A stretch of 64,000 bases of DNA, taken from positions 374,501 through 438,500 of the forward strand of contig NC_013173.1 of NCBI RefSeq assembly GCF_000023225.1, given 5' to 3'. The notes beneath the pieces were generated by a model. The model made no database searches. It was not told where the DNA came from and saw nothing but the letters and a program-made list of their open reading frames with translations. The stretch's first letter is position 1. Each line of letters begins with the position of its first letter. This document shows positions 35,693 through 45,954 of this stretch, in pieces. This DNA is from Desulfomicrobium baculatum DSM 4028. Lineage in GTDB: Bacteria; Desulfobacterota; Desulfovibrionia; Desulfovibrionales; Desulfomicrobiaceae. The position numbers and the translations under genes were made by a program.

Positions 35693-37651
35693 CTAGTACG
35701 GCAGCCTGTTCAAAGACTTGAGTATCAGCGTGCATCCCATGGCGAACATTCCTGCCAATCCCATGCCGCAGGAAAATCCCGCCAGCAGGACCGGGGCGTA
35801 CTGACGCCACTTGGTCCCGAATTTTTTCAGGAAATAGTACCGCCCCAAGAGGGCTCCCGCCAGTTCCAGGATCAGCCCGTGGGGCGTCGACTGTCCCAAT
35901 CCCCGTACCACTCCGTAGATGAGGAGCACCGGCAGCCCGGCAACGCTGAGCAGGCCGTAGATCACCACGCCGAAAAACACCCCGCACGACACGTACAGCG
36001 AATTCAGGGCCTGAAAGAAGAGGGAATTGCCTTCCAGGGTGGCCGTCTGCATGAGCAGCGAGTTGAGCGCCTGCAGATGCCAGAGTTCCTGGGCATAGGG
36101 GTAGCTGGCCGAGGGGATGGGCGCGAGCTGCCACAGGAACTGCGAAAAGAGCAGGGAGGCGATGAGCACGATGGGCAGGGTCACGAACTCGGCCTTGATG
36201 ATGCCGCGCAGGCTGGTGCCGGTCAGCTCGATCTGGCGGAAGCTGACCGTGGCCTCTCCGTAGTTGTGGATGGGGATGGGGGCGTACCAGATTTCGATGC
36301 CGTGGTAGCCGAAGTATTTGGCCCCGGCGATGAAGCTGGCCTCGCGCACCAGGGGCAGGCTGACGTACTGTCCGGCGATGCCCTCCATGCGGGCCGTGAT
36401 GTAGGACAGGATCGGCGTGTAGATGAATCCGTAGATCAGGAAGAATATCCACGGAAAGCTGGGCACCAGCCACGCGCAAAACGCCACGTAGGACAGGGTG
36501 GAGAACACGTAGATGCCGAGCGACAGCCAGATGGAGATGTCTCCCCGGCCAGGCGGCGGGTTGAAGAGGACGCTGAAGTCCAGGCGATGGCCGGTTTGTT
36601 TGCGGAAGGATTGCCCAACGTGCCAGAAGCCGATCAGCCCGATGGCTAGGCCCAGGCCGATGCCGAAGCTCATGTAGAAGTCGAAGCTGTTGGAAAAGAC
36701 CGTGTCCACCGTGCCCATGCCCGGATGCCAGCGGTGCAGGATGCCGTTCTCGTACAGGATGGGGTTGGCCACGATGGTGATCAGAAGCCCGACGAAGCCG
36801 CCGATGACGGCCCAGAAGGGCAGAACCATGCCGATGAAGATGAGCCCCAGATCAAGCTGGATGCCCGTGGCCACGGCGGGCAGAAAGCTCTCCGTGTTGC
36901 GGGTCAGGTCGAGCCAGGGAATGGGGATGAGGCGGATGGATTCGGTGAAGAAGAGGCCGGACAGCGCCGGCAGCAGGACGTACACAAAGCCGAAGGCCAA
37001 CCCGATCATGGCCCCGATGGAGAAGACCCGCCATTTCCAGCTTTCCTTTTTGTCCTCGGTGGATTCGGCCAGGGCCATGGTCCCGAGCGCGGCGACGGGG
37101 GCCATGGGGAAGGGCAGCTTCTCCACGTCCGAGGTCAGGCGGTACAGGGCGTATCCCAGCCCGAACTGGTCGATGCGCTGGATGATCATGGCCCCGCACA
37201 TGAGCAGGATGGGGATGAGCCAGTCCCGGTGCAGGAAGGTGCGCTCGACATAGGACGCGGAATCCAGTGCCGGGGCCACCCAGGAGGGTATGAGCTCGGT
37301 CAGTCCGAGCATCTGCGCCGCGTCGGACTGGATCAGGTACTGGCTCCAGAGCAATCCCTGAAAGGGCGAGGCCAGAGCCGCTCCGGCCATGTAATAGAGC
37401 AGGAATATCTCCTGCTGCTTGAGTTCGGTGTACGAGCGTTTGGCGATCTCCGCGAAGAGGATGATGGTCACCCATCGCGCGGCAGGGCCGATGCCCGTGC
37501 CCAGCACGAGTTGCAGGTACATGGACCCCGGCATCATCAGGAAGCCTATGAATATGGCTCCGACAACGGTTTTCCAGTCAAAGCCTTCCTCGAATTTGGC
37601 CGGGGGCTTCAGGAGGTCCCGATATTCTTTGAGTTCGCGATCGTCGTACAT
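35693..37651 (-). CDS. OPT-like multispan membrane protein (DUF6784/DUF6785 type), second copy
   Basis: 652 residues with about 14 hydrophobic helices and few soluble loops. The first residues (MYDDRELKEYRDLLKPPAKF) are cytosolic, followed by KTVVGAIFIGFLMMPGSMYLQLVLG. The fold and length resemble the oligopeptide-transporter (OPT) superfamily; I believe this is the DUF6784 type but cannot search. Start at 37651; the frame before it is open for 23 codons. Its own gene starts 8 bases after the stop of the upstream paralog, so the two probably form a pair. Last gene of the operon starting at 45799. Substrate unknown. Confidence 0.75.
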   Translation of the reverse strand: MYDDRELKEYRDLLKPPAKFEEGFDWKTVVGAIFIGFLMMPGSMYLQLVLGTGIGPAARWVTIILFAEIAKRSYTELKQQEIFLLYYMAGAALASPFQGLLWSQYLIQSDAAQMLGLTELIPSWVAPALDSASYVERTFLHRDWLIPILLMCGAMIIQRIDQFGLGYALYRLTSDVEKLPFPMAPVAALGTMALAESTEDKKESWKWRVFSIGAMIGLAFGFVYVLLPALSGLFFTESIRLIPIPWLDLTRNTESFLPAVATGIQLDLGLIFIGMVLPFWAVIGGFVGLLITIVANPILYENGILHRWHPGMGTVDTVFSNSFDFYMSFGIGLGLAIGLIGFWHVGQSFRKQTGHRLDFSVLFNPPPGRGDISIWLSLGIYVFSTLSYVAFCAWLVPSFPWIFFLIYGFIYTPILSYITARMEGIAGQYVSLPLVREASFIAGAKYFGYHGIEIWYAPIPIHNYGEATVSFRQIELTGTSLRGIIKAEFVTLPIVLIASLLFSQFLWQLAPIPSASYPYAQELWHLQALNSLLMQTATLEGNSLFFQALNSLYVSCGVFFGVVIYGLLSVAGLPVLLIYGVVRGLGQSTPHGLILELAGALLGRYYFLKKFGTKWRQYAPVLLAGFSCGMGLAGMFAMGCTLILKSLNRLPY

Positions 37652-37658
37652 GGCTTTC

Positions 37659-39632
37659 TCAGGATGGCAGAACCAGGTAGCTGATTCCTGTTTTAAGGCT
37701 GACCAGCGCCCAGAAGGCACCCATGCAGAAGTCTCCGATGATCAGCCCGATGAAGATGAGGCGAACGCGACGGTACAAAAAGGTGCCTCCGTAACGCAGA
37801 CAGACGGCGTTGCAGGCCCATCCCACCAGAAAACTGAACCACAGCACGCGCATGGAGGCGCTGTAGGCCAGCAGATACCCGATGGGATGGATCGGCCACC
37901 AGGGAAAAAGATAGTAACACATGACCAGCATGAGCATGACCGCGGCGCCTGCCAGAACAAAGAAGAGAACCCAGTTGTCGGGAGTCTGTACCGTTTCGAG
38001 CAGGCGCTGGGAATTTGCGTAGACGGTCTGGGTCGTGCGCGTGGCCCAGTCCATGTCAAGCTCCTGGATGCCGTAGCGGTAGCACAGGTAGAGCATGCTC
38101 AGAAACGATACGGCCACGGCCAGGACCAGGCTTGCCCCGATGGTCAGGGCCATGAGTTTGCGTGCGCGCATGCGCTCCGTGATTTTTCCGGCATGCAGCA
38201 GCGACGGCAGCAGGGCTTCGCGCACATCGACAAAGAGCATCTTCTGTAGGCTCATGCCCAGCACCAGCCCGATGCTGCCGAAGGGCTTTGATCCGAAGAG
38301 GCTTAAAGCCGCGTCGGAGGGTGCCGCGTTCAGGGACGCAAAGGGAATTCCGCCCTGGCAGATCAGCTTGGCCACGACCAGCATGGCCGCAAAGAAACAG
38401 GCGTAGAGCAGAACCGCGGTGCCGAGCCCCATGCCCCAGAAGGTGGACCAGGCGCACAGGGCCGCAAGGCCGAAGATGGCTCCCAGCATGGAGGCGCGGG
38501 CCGATATCCAGCCGGCTTCCTGAAAGTTCGGGTCGGGGCTCAGGCACTGCCGGGCGACACCAACGATGTATTCACGGGCCAGCCAGATCATGAATCCGAA
38601 AAAGACCAGACTCGCTCCGATGCTCTGGGTTTCCTCGGGCCGGGAAATGACCGGGCCGAAGAGCGTGCCGAGGGCCGAGTCGGGAATCTGCAGTCCCGAT
38701 GTCTGCAGCACTCCGGCCAGCAGTCCGGCCAGCAGGAAAAAAAGCCAGAAGCTTAAAGACACCTGCCGGGTGGTGATGAAGGCAAAGCCGATGAAGGCAG
38801 GATACAGGAAGATTTTGAGCTTCTGGAAGCCGGACAGAAAGCCCGTGGACGGAAAGTAGGAGCCGGCCAGGATTTCTGTCGGCAGGGCCGGGATGGACGG
38901 GATGTGCGCGGAGAGTCCGCCCAGCAGATGGAGCACCACGGGGATGCACAGGCCGCAAAGCAGGAAGGGGTCCGCCAGAAAGGAGAAGAGCCTCTGTTCG
39001 TCATAGGCCTCGGCCAGGAGCTTCGGCATCTGCAACAGGGGGAAATTGATGCGTTCGTTGACCACCCATTGGGCGGTGAAGAGATTGGCCAGACAGAAAA
39101 GCGTCGCATACGTCAGCAGGATGAAGACGCTCCATGCTCCGAGCACTGGCAGCCAGAAGGACCACGGGATGAGTTCCCAGGCCTGTACGAAGGACAGTCC
39201 GGATTTTCCGGACAGCCCGTTGTAGAGCGCTTCCAGGATCGCCGGGTCGCGCGGGTACAGGGCCTCGGGCAGGAGCGGCAGCAGGCTGTCCGCCCAGCCG
39301 TTGGTGCTGTCCGCGAACTGGGCCGGGGCCGTGATGTTGATGAAGAAGGTCCGCACCAATCCGGTGAAGCTGATCCCGGAGACCACGATCATGAGCGCCC
39401 AGGCCGTGAGCAGCTCCATGCCGCTCAAAAGCGGCGCTCGCCGGGAAACCCTGGCCACCAGGGTCAGCACCACGGCCGATGCGAAAAAGACGAAAAAGGC
39501 CGCCAGGGGGAAATGCCCTCCGGCCAGGGGCGTGGTCTTCAGGTAGCTGTTGGCGAAAGGGGTCACGGCGCAGATGGCCAGGCCGGACAGCATGCCGCTC
39601 AGAAGCGCCCTGGGGCGTATGGAATGCATCAT
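37659..39632 (-). CDS. OPT-like multispan membrane protein (DUF6784/DUF6785 type), first copy
   Basis: 657 residues, about 14-16 membrane helices; N-terminus MMHSIRPRALLSGMLSGLAI. Motif-like segments include WGMGLGTAVLLYACFFAA and FASLNAAPSDAALSLFG; the C-terminal part (PIHPIGYLLAYS) is similar in both copies. Overlaps the upstream 1584-residue permease gene by ATGA and precedes the second copy by 7 bases. OPT-family members move peptides or metal-siderophore complexes, but here the substrate is not known. I see no extra domain. Confidence 0.75.
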   Translation of the reverse strand: MMHSIRPRALLSGMLSGLAICAVTPFANSYLKTTPLAGGHFPLAAFFVFFASAVVLTLVARVSRRAPLLSGMELLTAWALMIVVSGISFTGLVRTFFINITAPAQFADSTNGWADSLLPLLPEALYPRDPAILEALYNGLSGKSGLSFVQAWELIPWSFWLPVLGAWSVFILLTYATLFCLANLFTAQWVVNERINFPLLQMPKLLAEAYDEQRLFSFLADPFLLCGLCIPVVLHLLGGLSAHIPSIPALPTEILAGSYFPSTGFLSGFQKLKIFLYPAFIGFAFITTRQVSLSFWLFFLLAGLLAGVLQTSGLQIPDSALGTLFGPVISRPEETQSIGASLVFFGFMIWLAREYIVGVARQCLSPDPNFQEAGWISARASMLGAIFGLAALCAWSTFWGMGLGTAVLLYACFFAAMLVVAKLICQGGIPFASLNAAPSDAALSLFGSKPFGSIGLVLGMSLQKMLFVDVREALLPSLLHAGKITERMRARKLMALTIGASLVLAVAVSFLSMLYLCYRYGIQELDMDWATRTTQTVYANSQRLLETVQTPDNWVLFFVLAGAAVMLMLVMCYYLFPWWPIHPIGYLLAYSASMRVLWFSFLVGWACNAVCLRYGGTFLYRRVRLIFIGLIIGDFCMGAFWALVSLKTGISYLVLPS

Positions 39633-42600
39633 GTCCGGGCTCCCTGTTTGGCGCTAAGCCGCGTCTGCATGCTGGTGGCGAAGAGTTCCTTGTCCGTGGA
39701 GTCGAGGGATCGCCAGATGAGCAGCTGCTTGCGCAGGTCGTTCAGGAAGGACCGGCACAGCCGCTGCCACGCGTTCTTTTCTCCGGCTTCCCGGGTCAGG
39801 GTGATGCGCATCTCCAGAAATTTGGGATAGTCCGGCGACGGGCACGACATGATGTGCACCCGCTGGCGGATGCCGAAGTCAAAGGGCGCGAGCCAGGCCC
39901 GAAAGGAAATGTTGAAGCAATCCGGATGCTCCTTGCTTGGCGCGTCCAGCGGGCAGGCATATTCCACGTCAAGCTCGTCGGTGGAGAAGAGTCCGTGGGA
40001 GATGTCCGCGTGGGCCTGGTAATACTCGGCCAGAAAGCCTCCGGCGCAGTCCTGTTCGTGAAACTTGATCAGGAAGGGCAGGGTCACGACCATGGTCGCG
40101 CCGTCGGTTTTGGGCAGATTCCAGGTCCGGGTCACGTCGGGGATGGCGATGCGGGAGGCCACCCGTGAGGGGTAGATGACCGACAGAAGCACCACGACCA
40201 TGACCATGAGCATGGCCCCGACTCCGGCCAGGGAGGAATAGTTGGCGGTCATCCCGGCCCACAGCGCCGTCCCTGCCAGGAAATGCGAGGCGATCTGGGC
40301 TGCAAGATAGCCGGTCACGGCGCTGATGACTCCAAAGGCCAGGGCTTCGGCGATGAAAAGGGAGGACACGTGCGGCGGGGCCAGTCCGACCGAGGTGTAG
40401 ACCGCGATCTCGCGTTTGCGCTCGACCACGCTGCCGACCATGGTGTTCAGGACGATGAGGATGGCGATGACCGACGGGATGAGCACGTTGCCCATGCCGC
40501 TGTAGGACAGGGCGCTGGACGAATAGTGCAGCCATGTACTGTTGCCGCTGCCGTGGAAGAGAAGCAGCTGGTAGCGGTCGGCGAGCTGGGCCGAGATATT
40601 GCCGTGATGCAGTTCCGTGCCGGGGACCAGGGCCAGGCTTTTCAGGCTCCCGCCCATCTGCAGGAGGGTCTGGGCCGGGATGACGAGGGTCTGGTCTCCG
40701 CCGACATGCTGGTAGCGGCTCGACATGCTTGCGATGTCCTGACCCGATTCCGCGGCTTCGGCTTCGGCTTCGCTGAGTTCCGAGGACGTCTCGTTGGGGT
40801 AGACCACGGGCGTAAGCGGTTCTCCGTCCAGGTCCAGGGACTGGTCATGCGCATTGCCCCGAAATATTCCCTGCACCCTGAAGGGGATGCCCCAGATGAG
40901 CACGCGCGGGGACTCGTCCAGGGTCCGTATGCCCAATTCGGCGGCAGTCTTTTCCGATAGCAGGACCTGATGGGCCTCGGCGCCGTCCAGCCAGGCCCCT
41001 GCCAAAAGCTCGGTCCCGTGCGCTGCGAGCCGTATCTCTTCGGCATCCAGGCCGATCATGCCCGAAGCCACGGCGAGCTTGTTTTCGAAGGTGACGGTTA
41101 TGGCCGGGGGGCGCGTGCGGTCCTGGGTTTCCCACCACACGCGGCGGGTCAGCAGTCGGCTGTCTGGATGGGTGGTGAGGATCTCCGTGCCGAGCCCCAC
41201 GGGCAGGGATTTCCATTCCAGGGCCTTGAGCATGACGCCCTGATAAGGGGCGTGGGACGTGTAGCGGGTCGCTCCCTGGTCCAGGGAGTGCCGGACCGAT
41301 GTGAAATTGAGCAGGGTGTAGGTCAGGATGACCAGCGTGGTGCAGGTCAGGGCCGTGCGCACCTTGCGTCGCCGCAGGTTGGTCACGCCGATGGAAAAGG
41401 CGGCCACAAAGGCGCCCCAGAGGGAGATGGACTGATCGCGGGTGATACGGGCGCGACGCTGCAGGTTCTTCATTTCCTGCTCGAAGCGCGTGAACAGAAT
41501 GAGCGAGACCAGCACGGACAGGCCGAGGATGAAGAAGGCCAGGACCACGACCATGGGGCTGTAGGTCAGCTCGAAGGCCGGATGCACGTTGTAGATGATG
41601 CCGATGACCACGGCCAGGAGGCCGAGAAAGGCCGCGATGCGCTTGTGGATGGAGACGTAGGCGAAAAAAAGCCGCTCCAGGCAGTAGGCAAAGGGCACAA
41701 ACAGGGCGATGTAGAAAAGCACTCCGCCGAGCACGTCCTTCTGGGTGCGTTCGACGTCGTTGTAGACCCGGGCGATGACGGACAGACTGGCCCTGGCGTG
41801 CTGGTCCGCCACGCTGTGGTTCAACGCGTCGCGGGCTTCAAGGGACTGGCGCAGATGGTCCTGGCCCTGTTGCAGCAGGACCCGGATGCGCTGGTTGATG
41901 ATGGAGTGTTCTTCGAGGTTTTCCACGCGCGGCACGACTAGGTGCATCATGTCCTGCGCCGCCTGGATGGACGTGTTCAGTATGGCCGGCGTGGCCGAGG
42001 CCAGATATCCCTGCCCGAGCATGTCGTCTTCGCTGTTGCCGAGCAGAAGCAGTTTTCTTTGCAGAACGGTGTCGGACAGGGTCACCTTGACCGGCGTCTC
42101 CGGCTCCAGAAAGAGGCTGCACAGGGTCGATTCCCTGGTGTCGATACGGCTGTACCAATAGCGTAGCGGATCGGTCTCGGTTCGCGCGTCGATGAGGCTG
42201 ATGCGGGTCAGGTGATTGAGGCTGCGCGCGTCCCGCAACTGAAACAGGGTGGTCTGGGTGCATCCGAACATGATCAGATCCGTTTCCGCCGTGTCCCGGT
42301 TGAGCTTGACCCGGTAGCGGTCCTTGCCCGTAGCGGGTTTGTCGATGGCCCAGCTGGCGCTGTTGGCGCCGGGTTCGAAACGGTAGCCTTCGATGATGGC
42401 CTTGCCGAAGGAGTTTTTCTTGTTGGCCAGGCCCGGCAGGCGGAACTCGCCCAGGCTGTCCACCCAGGTCAGGGAGAATTGCTGGTCCTGATAAACCTGC
42501 AGCAGGGCGTTTTCGGCTTTTTGCTCCGGAAACAGCTCTCCCTGTCGCAAAAAATTGGCCCGTCCGGACAGGGTGGAGAAGCCGCTGACGGCCTTGTAGG

Positions 42601-44383
42601 GCGCGTTTGGCAACTCGGCGCGGTCCAGGGCGCGAAGCATGGTCGTGACCAGATCGGCCTGAACCCGGACCCGTTCCATGTCGACCCTGTCCAGGGTGTC
42701 GTAGGGGGTGCCCCAGGCGGAACGCATGTCGTTCAAGGTCGCGAGGGTGAACCCGGGCATCGCGGCCAGAGCCGTCAGCTCTCCGCCCATGGCCGGTTGA
42801 TCCGGAAAATGGTTGAACCATTGCTGCCGCCCAGTGCCGCCGAGCAGGTCGTCGTAGGGCAGGCTGTGGCCCCTGGCCGCCGCATTCAGGACAGGGCGGA
42901 TGTGCGTGTATAGCTTGGCTCGGTTCAAGGTCGGGATGAGCTTGAACATCCAGCCGTCACCCACGCTGCCCACGGCATTGCCATGGGAGGAGAGGTGCAG
43001 GGAGACGGCGGCGGCCATGCGCCTGCCCTCTGCCAGCGCGTTCACGTGCAGGGCTGATTCGAGACTTTCCACCCGCTCCGCGATGTCCGCCTCGATCCGT
43101 TTGGCCCGGGTCAGGGCCAGGGGCACAACCCGTTTCACGGCCTCCAGGGCATCCGCGTCCAGGGCGTCGTAAGCGGGTTCCCAGCCCACGCGCCGCAACA
43201 AGAGCTTCTTTTGCGCCAGTTCCTTGATGCTCGAGGCATTGGCTTTGGCGTCCTTGCGGGCCAGACGCAGGGCGGTGTTTATGGTCTCGATTTCATTGCG
43301 CAGTTCGGTCTGTATGGCCTGCAGGATGAGCTTGTCGTGCTCCGGATTCTGCGTGGCGAGGTCGCCTTTGTTCAGCAGTTCCAACGTCATTCGGGCAGCC
43401 TGACCCCGTTCGCGCATGTCGCCAAGTTCCTCGGTCAGATCCTTTTTTTTGCTACTGAGCGCCCAGACGGCTTCGCGCATTCCCGCCAGGTTATTGCCTC
43501 GGCCGGTGCTGGCCAGAAGCAGGATGGAACGCTCCGGAGGCGCTGTCGCGAAGCCTTGCGCCAGATGCAGCAGTGTCGCCAGGGATGTGCCTTCATCGGC
43601 ACCGGGGGCATGTTGCGGCACATAGCGGCTGGTATCCAGAAAGGCCTCCACCAGGAGCAATTCGTCGGCACGCTTCGGGTTTTGCCCGGGAATGAAGCAG
43701 TAGACATTGCTGGCCACATGCTTGGCCCATTCCGTCCGTCCTTCCAGACGCGCGGCGCGGCCCTGGATTTCTTCAACCGGCGCGATGCGGGACTCGAATT
43801 TGTCAAGGGGGACCCAATATCTGGGGAAGTCGACGGGGGTGAGCTCTTCCTTGTCCCGGAAGCGCAGCCTGGGCGCGGCCGTGTCGCCCCGGTCAAGATA
43901 GACGAGGGCCCGTGCGCCGAGATTGGCCGCGTTTTGCCAGCCTCGGCCGGAGTCCAGGTTCATGAGTACGATGTTTCCGGCGATGCGCTTGCCGTCGAAG
44001 TCTTCGAGCCGTCCTTCGCCAACATAGATCAGTTCGCCGCTCAGCCCTTCGGGCGGGACGGTTTCAGGAGAGAGTGCGTTGGCATAGAATGGATGAAGGG
44101 GGGTTTCGCGCCCGTCCATGGTCAGGGACGCGGAGGTGAATTTCCGGACCGGCGTGGTGAACTGCTGGCGTCCGGTCACGGCGTGCAGTTCCTCCGGCAG
44201 GGCTGCAAAGACCGACTGGACATAGTCGGCCGTGAGCGTTTCTCCGGCAGCGCCCAGAGCCCTGTCGGCAGTGCTGCCGATGGTCTGCATATGCTCCTCG
44301 ATTCCTGCCTGGGCGGCGCTGCAGGTCAGTACCAGACAGAGCAGCAGCGCGGAGCGCAGAAGCTTATGAATGCGCGGACTCAT
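39629..44383 (-). CDS. Giant permease: degenerate M28-like periplasmic domain fused to FtsX-type membrane domain
   Basis: 1584 residues from the Met at 44383 (signal peptide [19 protein letters not shown] to about 26). Residues about 110-190 resemble a protease-associated domain (GRGWQNAANLGARALVYLDRG). Residues about 240-310 resemble the M28 aminopeptidase core (EAFLDTSRYV with GADEGTSLATLLHLA at 261-275). In active M28 enzymes the first segment has His before Leu-Asp and there is a later Glu-Glu pair; here Phe248 replaces His and the EE region reads STGRGNNLAG, so it is probably inactive. A helical linker follows, then membrane helices and an FtsX/MacB core (about 1000-1400). The remaining C-terminus is cytosolic. 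Works with the ATPase just upstream. Confidence 0.8.
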   Translation of the reverse strand: MSPRIHKLLRSALLLCLVLTCSAAQAGIEEHMQTIGSTADRALGAAGETLTADYVQSVFAALPEELHAVTGRQQFTTPVRKFTSASLTMDGRETPLHPFYANALSPETVPPEGLSGELIYVGEGRLEDFDGKRIAGNIVLMNLDSGRGWQNAANLGARALVYLDRGDTAAPRLRFRDKEELTPVDFPRYWVPLDKFESRIAPVEEIQGRAARLEGRTEWAKHVASNVYCFIPGQNPKRADELLLVEAFLDTSRYVPQHAPGADEGTSLATLLHLAQGFATAPPERSILLLASTGRGNNLAGMREAVWALSSKKKDLTEELGDMRERGQAARMTLELLNKGDLATQNPEHDKLILQAIQTELRNEIETINTALRLARKDAKANASSIKELAQKKLLLRRVGWEPAYDALDADALEAVKRVVPLALTRAKRIEADIAERVESLESALHVNALAEGRRMAAAVSLHLSSHGNAVGSVGDGWMFKLIPTLNRAKLYTHIRPVLNAAARGHSLPYDDLLGGTGRQQWFNHFPDQPAMGGELTALAAMPGFTLATLNDMRSAWGTPYDTLDRVDMERVRVQADLVTTMLRALDRAELPNAPYKAVSGFSTLSGRANFLRQGELFPEQKAENALLQVYQDQQFSLTWVDSLGEFRLPGLANKKNSFGKAIIEGYRFEPGANSASWAIDKPATGKDRYRVKLNRDTAETDLIMFGCTQTTLFQLRDARSLNHLTRISLIDARTETDPLRYWYSRIDTRESTLCSLFLEPETPVKVTLSDTVLQRKLLLLGNSEDDMLGQGYLASATPAILNTSIQAAQDMMHLVVPRVENLEEHSIINQRIRVLLQQGQDHLRQSLEARDALNHSVADQHARASLSVIARVYNDVERTQKDVLGGVLFYIALFVPFAYCLERLFFAYVSIHKRIAAFLGLLAVVIGIIYNVHPAFELTYSPMVVVLAFFILGLSVLVSLILFTRFEQEMKNLQRRARITRDQSISLWGAFVAAFSIGVTNLRRRKVRTALTCTTLVILTYTLLNFTSVRHSLDQGATRYTSHAPYQGVMLKALEWKSLPVGLGTEILTTHPDSRLLTRRVWWETQDRTRPPAITVTFENKLAVASGMIGLDAEEIRLAAHGTELLAGAWLDGAEAHQVLLSEKTAAELGIRTLDESPRVLIWGIPFRVQGIFRGNAHDQSLDLDGEPLTPVVYPNETSSELSEAEAEAAESGQDIASMSSRYQHVGGDQTLVIPAQTLLQMGGSLKSLALVPGTELHHGNISAQLADRYQLLLFHGSGNSTWLHYSSSALSYSGMGNVLIPSVIAILIVLNTMVGSVVERKREIAVYTSVGLAPPHVSSLFIAEALAFGVISAVTGYLAAQIASHFLAGTALWAGMTANYSSLAGVGAMLMVMVVVLLSVIYPSRVASRIAIPDVTRTWNLPKTDGATMVVTLPFLIKFHEQDCAGGFLAEYYQAHADISHGLFSTDELDVEYACPLDAPSKEHPDCFNISFRAWLAPFDFGIRQRVHIMSCPSPDYPKFLEMRITLTREAGEKNAWQRLCRSFLNDLRKQLLIWRSLDSTDKELFATSMQTRLSAKQGART

Positions 44384-45113
44384 GACGCTCCTGGATGGTG
44401 CCGATGGAGATGCTGAGTTCGTCACGGTGTTCGATCTTGTCGATGCGTCCGTCCCGGATCCAGACCACCCGGTCGGATACGTTGAGCATCTTGAAGTCGT
44501 GGGTGGCGGAGATGACCGTGACCTGCCGCTGCTGACTCATTTTCTGAAGCAGGGCGATGATCTCCCCGCCCGTGGAGGAATCGAGATTGCCTGTTGGTTC
44601 GTCGGCCAGGATGATGGCCGGGTCGTTGGCCAGGGCGCGGGCAATGGCCACCCGCTGCTGCTGGCCGCCGGAGAGCTCCGAAGGCTTATGCTGAAACCGC
44701 TCTCCAAGCCCGACCAAGTCTAAAAGCCCTCGCCCCTTTTCCACCGCGTCATCGCCGGACATGCCGGCGAAAATCATCGGCAGGGTGACGTTTTCCAGCG
44801 CGCTCATGACCGGGATGAGATTGAAGGTCTGAAAAATATAGCCGATCTTGCGGTTCCTGAGCCAGGCCAGTTCGTAGGCGTCAAGCTGGGAGATATCGAC
44901 CTCGTCGATGAACACGCGGCCGCTGGTGGGCTTGTCCAGTCCGCCGATCATGTTGAAGAGGGTGCTTTTTCCAGAACCGGAAGGGCCCATGATGGACAGG
45001 TATTCCCCGGCCTCGACCTCAAGGTCCACCCCTTTTAAAACCTGCACCGGCATCTTGCCCAGAGAGAAGGTCTTGGTCACTGCGACCACGCGGACGATAT
45101 GGTGGATATCCAT
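44364..45113 (-). CDS. LolD/MacB-type ABC transporter ATPase
   Basis: 249 residues. Walker [11 protein letters not shown]-loop [10 protein letters not shown], signature [15 protein letters not shown], Walker [14 protein letters not shown] with the LolD/MacB-specific NLDS, H-loop SATHD. Starts in the stop codon of the FtsX-like gene (TGATG at 45111-45115) and its stop overlaps the next start by 20 bases. A C-terminal extension of about 20 residues follows the normal fold. Powers export or lipoprotein movement through the two permeases encoded on either side. Confidence 0.95.
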   Translation of the reverse strand: MDIHHIVRVVAVTKTFSLGKMPVQVLKGVDLEVEAGEYLSIMGPSGSGKSTLFNMIGGLDKPTSGRVFIDEVDISQLDAYELAWLRNRKIGYIFQTFNLIPVMSALENVTLPMIFAGMSGDDAVEKGRGLLDLVGLGERFQHKPSELSGGQQQRVAIARALANDPAIILADEPTGNLDSSTGGEIIALLQKMSQQRQVTVISATHDFKMLNVSDRVVWIRDGRIDKIEHRDELSISIGTIQERHESAHS

Positions 45114-45799
45114 CAATATTCTTCCTTCATGACAATGATCGGTTGCAGCTTCGCAGCCAGGATAGCCGGATACAACACGCCCAGGATCGAGAGCCCGATG
45201 CCCGTTCCCCAAGCCTTGGCCGCCTCGGCAAGCAAAGGCAAGATATTCATCTGGCCGTAGTCCAGTGCCCCGAAATGCAGAAAAGAGCTGGCCCAGGCCA
45301 CGACCAGGCCGAGCACGGCGCCTGCCCCGGCGCCGAACAGGCCCAGAGCCAGGGCTTCAAGCAGAAAGAGACGCAGGATCATGCGATCCAGGGCGCCAAG
45401 GCATTTCATGATCCCGATTTCACGGAAACGCTCGGTCACGGACATGAGCTGGGCGTTGACGATGCCGACAGTGCAGACCAGCAGCGAGAGGACCATGAGC
45501 CACAGCTCCTTGGGACCGGCCGTGATGCCGGTGCCGGTGGAATCAAGGGAATAGCCGGCTTCGATCAAAAGGGGCATGGCCGCGTCACCGTGGATGCGGA
45601 AAAGTTCCCGGGCGATGGCCGAGCCGGTCAGGGTGTATCCGAGAAAGGCGATGGCCAGCACCAGACTGAAGGTGGTGATGAGTGAACGGAAGAATCGAAT
45701 GCGCAGGCTGTTCATGGCCATGCTCAGGGATTTGCTCCAGGGCAGTACGATCTGCCGCGAGATTGCCAACCCTTTGGAGCGGCCTGCCGGTTCAGTCAT
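45113..45799 (-). CDS. FtsX-like permease, small form
   Basis: 228 residues, four membrane helices around a periplasmic loop; core has MNSLRIRFFRSLITTF at the first helix, then VTERFREIGIMKCLGALDR at the coupling region, the hallmark of FtsX/MacB permeases. The periplasmic loop is only about 60 residues, unlike the normal MacB one. Start MTEPAGRSK at 45799 follows AGGAG; a longer frame exists to 45814. It is the first gene of the operon whose ATPase, giant permease and OPT-like proteins follow. It probably pairs with the giant permease as heterodimer. Confidence 0.88.
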   Translation of the reverse strand: MTEPAGRSKGLAISRQIVLPWSKSLSMAMNSLRIRFFRSLITTFSLVLAIAFLGYTLTGSAIARELFRIHGDAAMPLLIEAGYSLDSTGTGITAGPKELWLMVLSLLVCTVGIVNAQLMSVTERFREIGIMKCLGALDRMILRLFLLEALALGLFGAGAGAVLGLVVAWASSFLHFGALDYGQMNILPLLAEAAKAWGTGIGLSILGVLYPAILAAKLQPIIVMKEEY

Positions 45800-45954
45800 G
45801 GGACTCCTGCGCATGGCGCGGGGATGAGGACGCAGTTGATAATAATTCTTGTCTACAGATCCGTCCTAGCTTCATACGGCCTGAAAAATCAAGGAAGAAC
45901 AGGGTGCGTCATCTCCGCGACACGAATTTTCCGATCCGGAGGCAGGCGCTTCGC

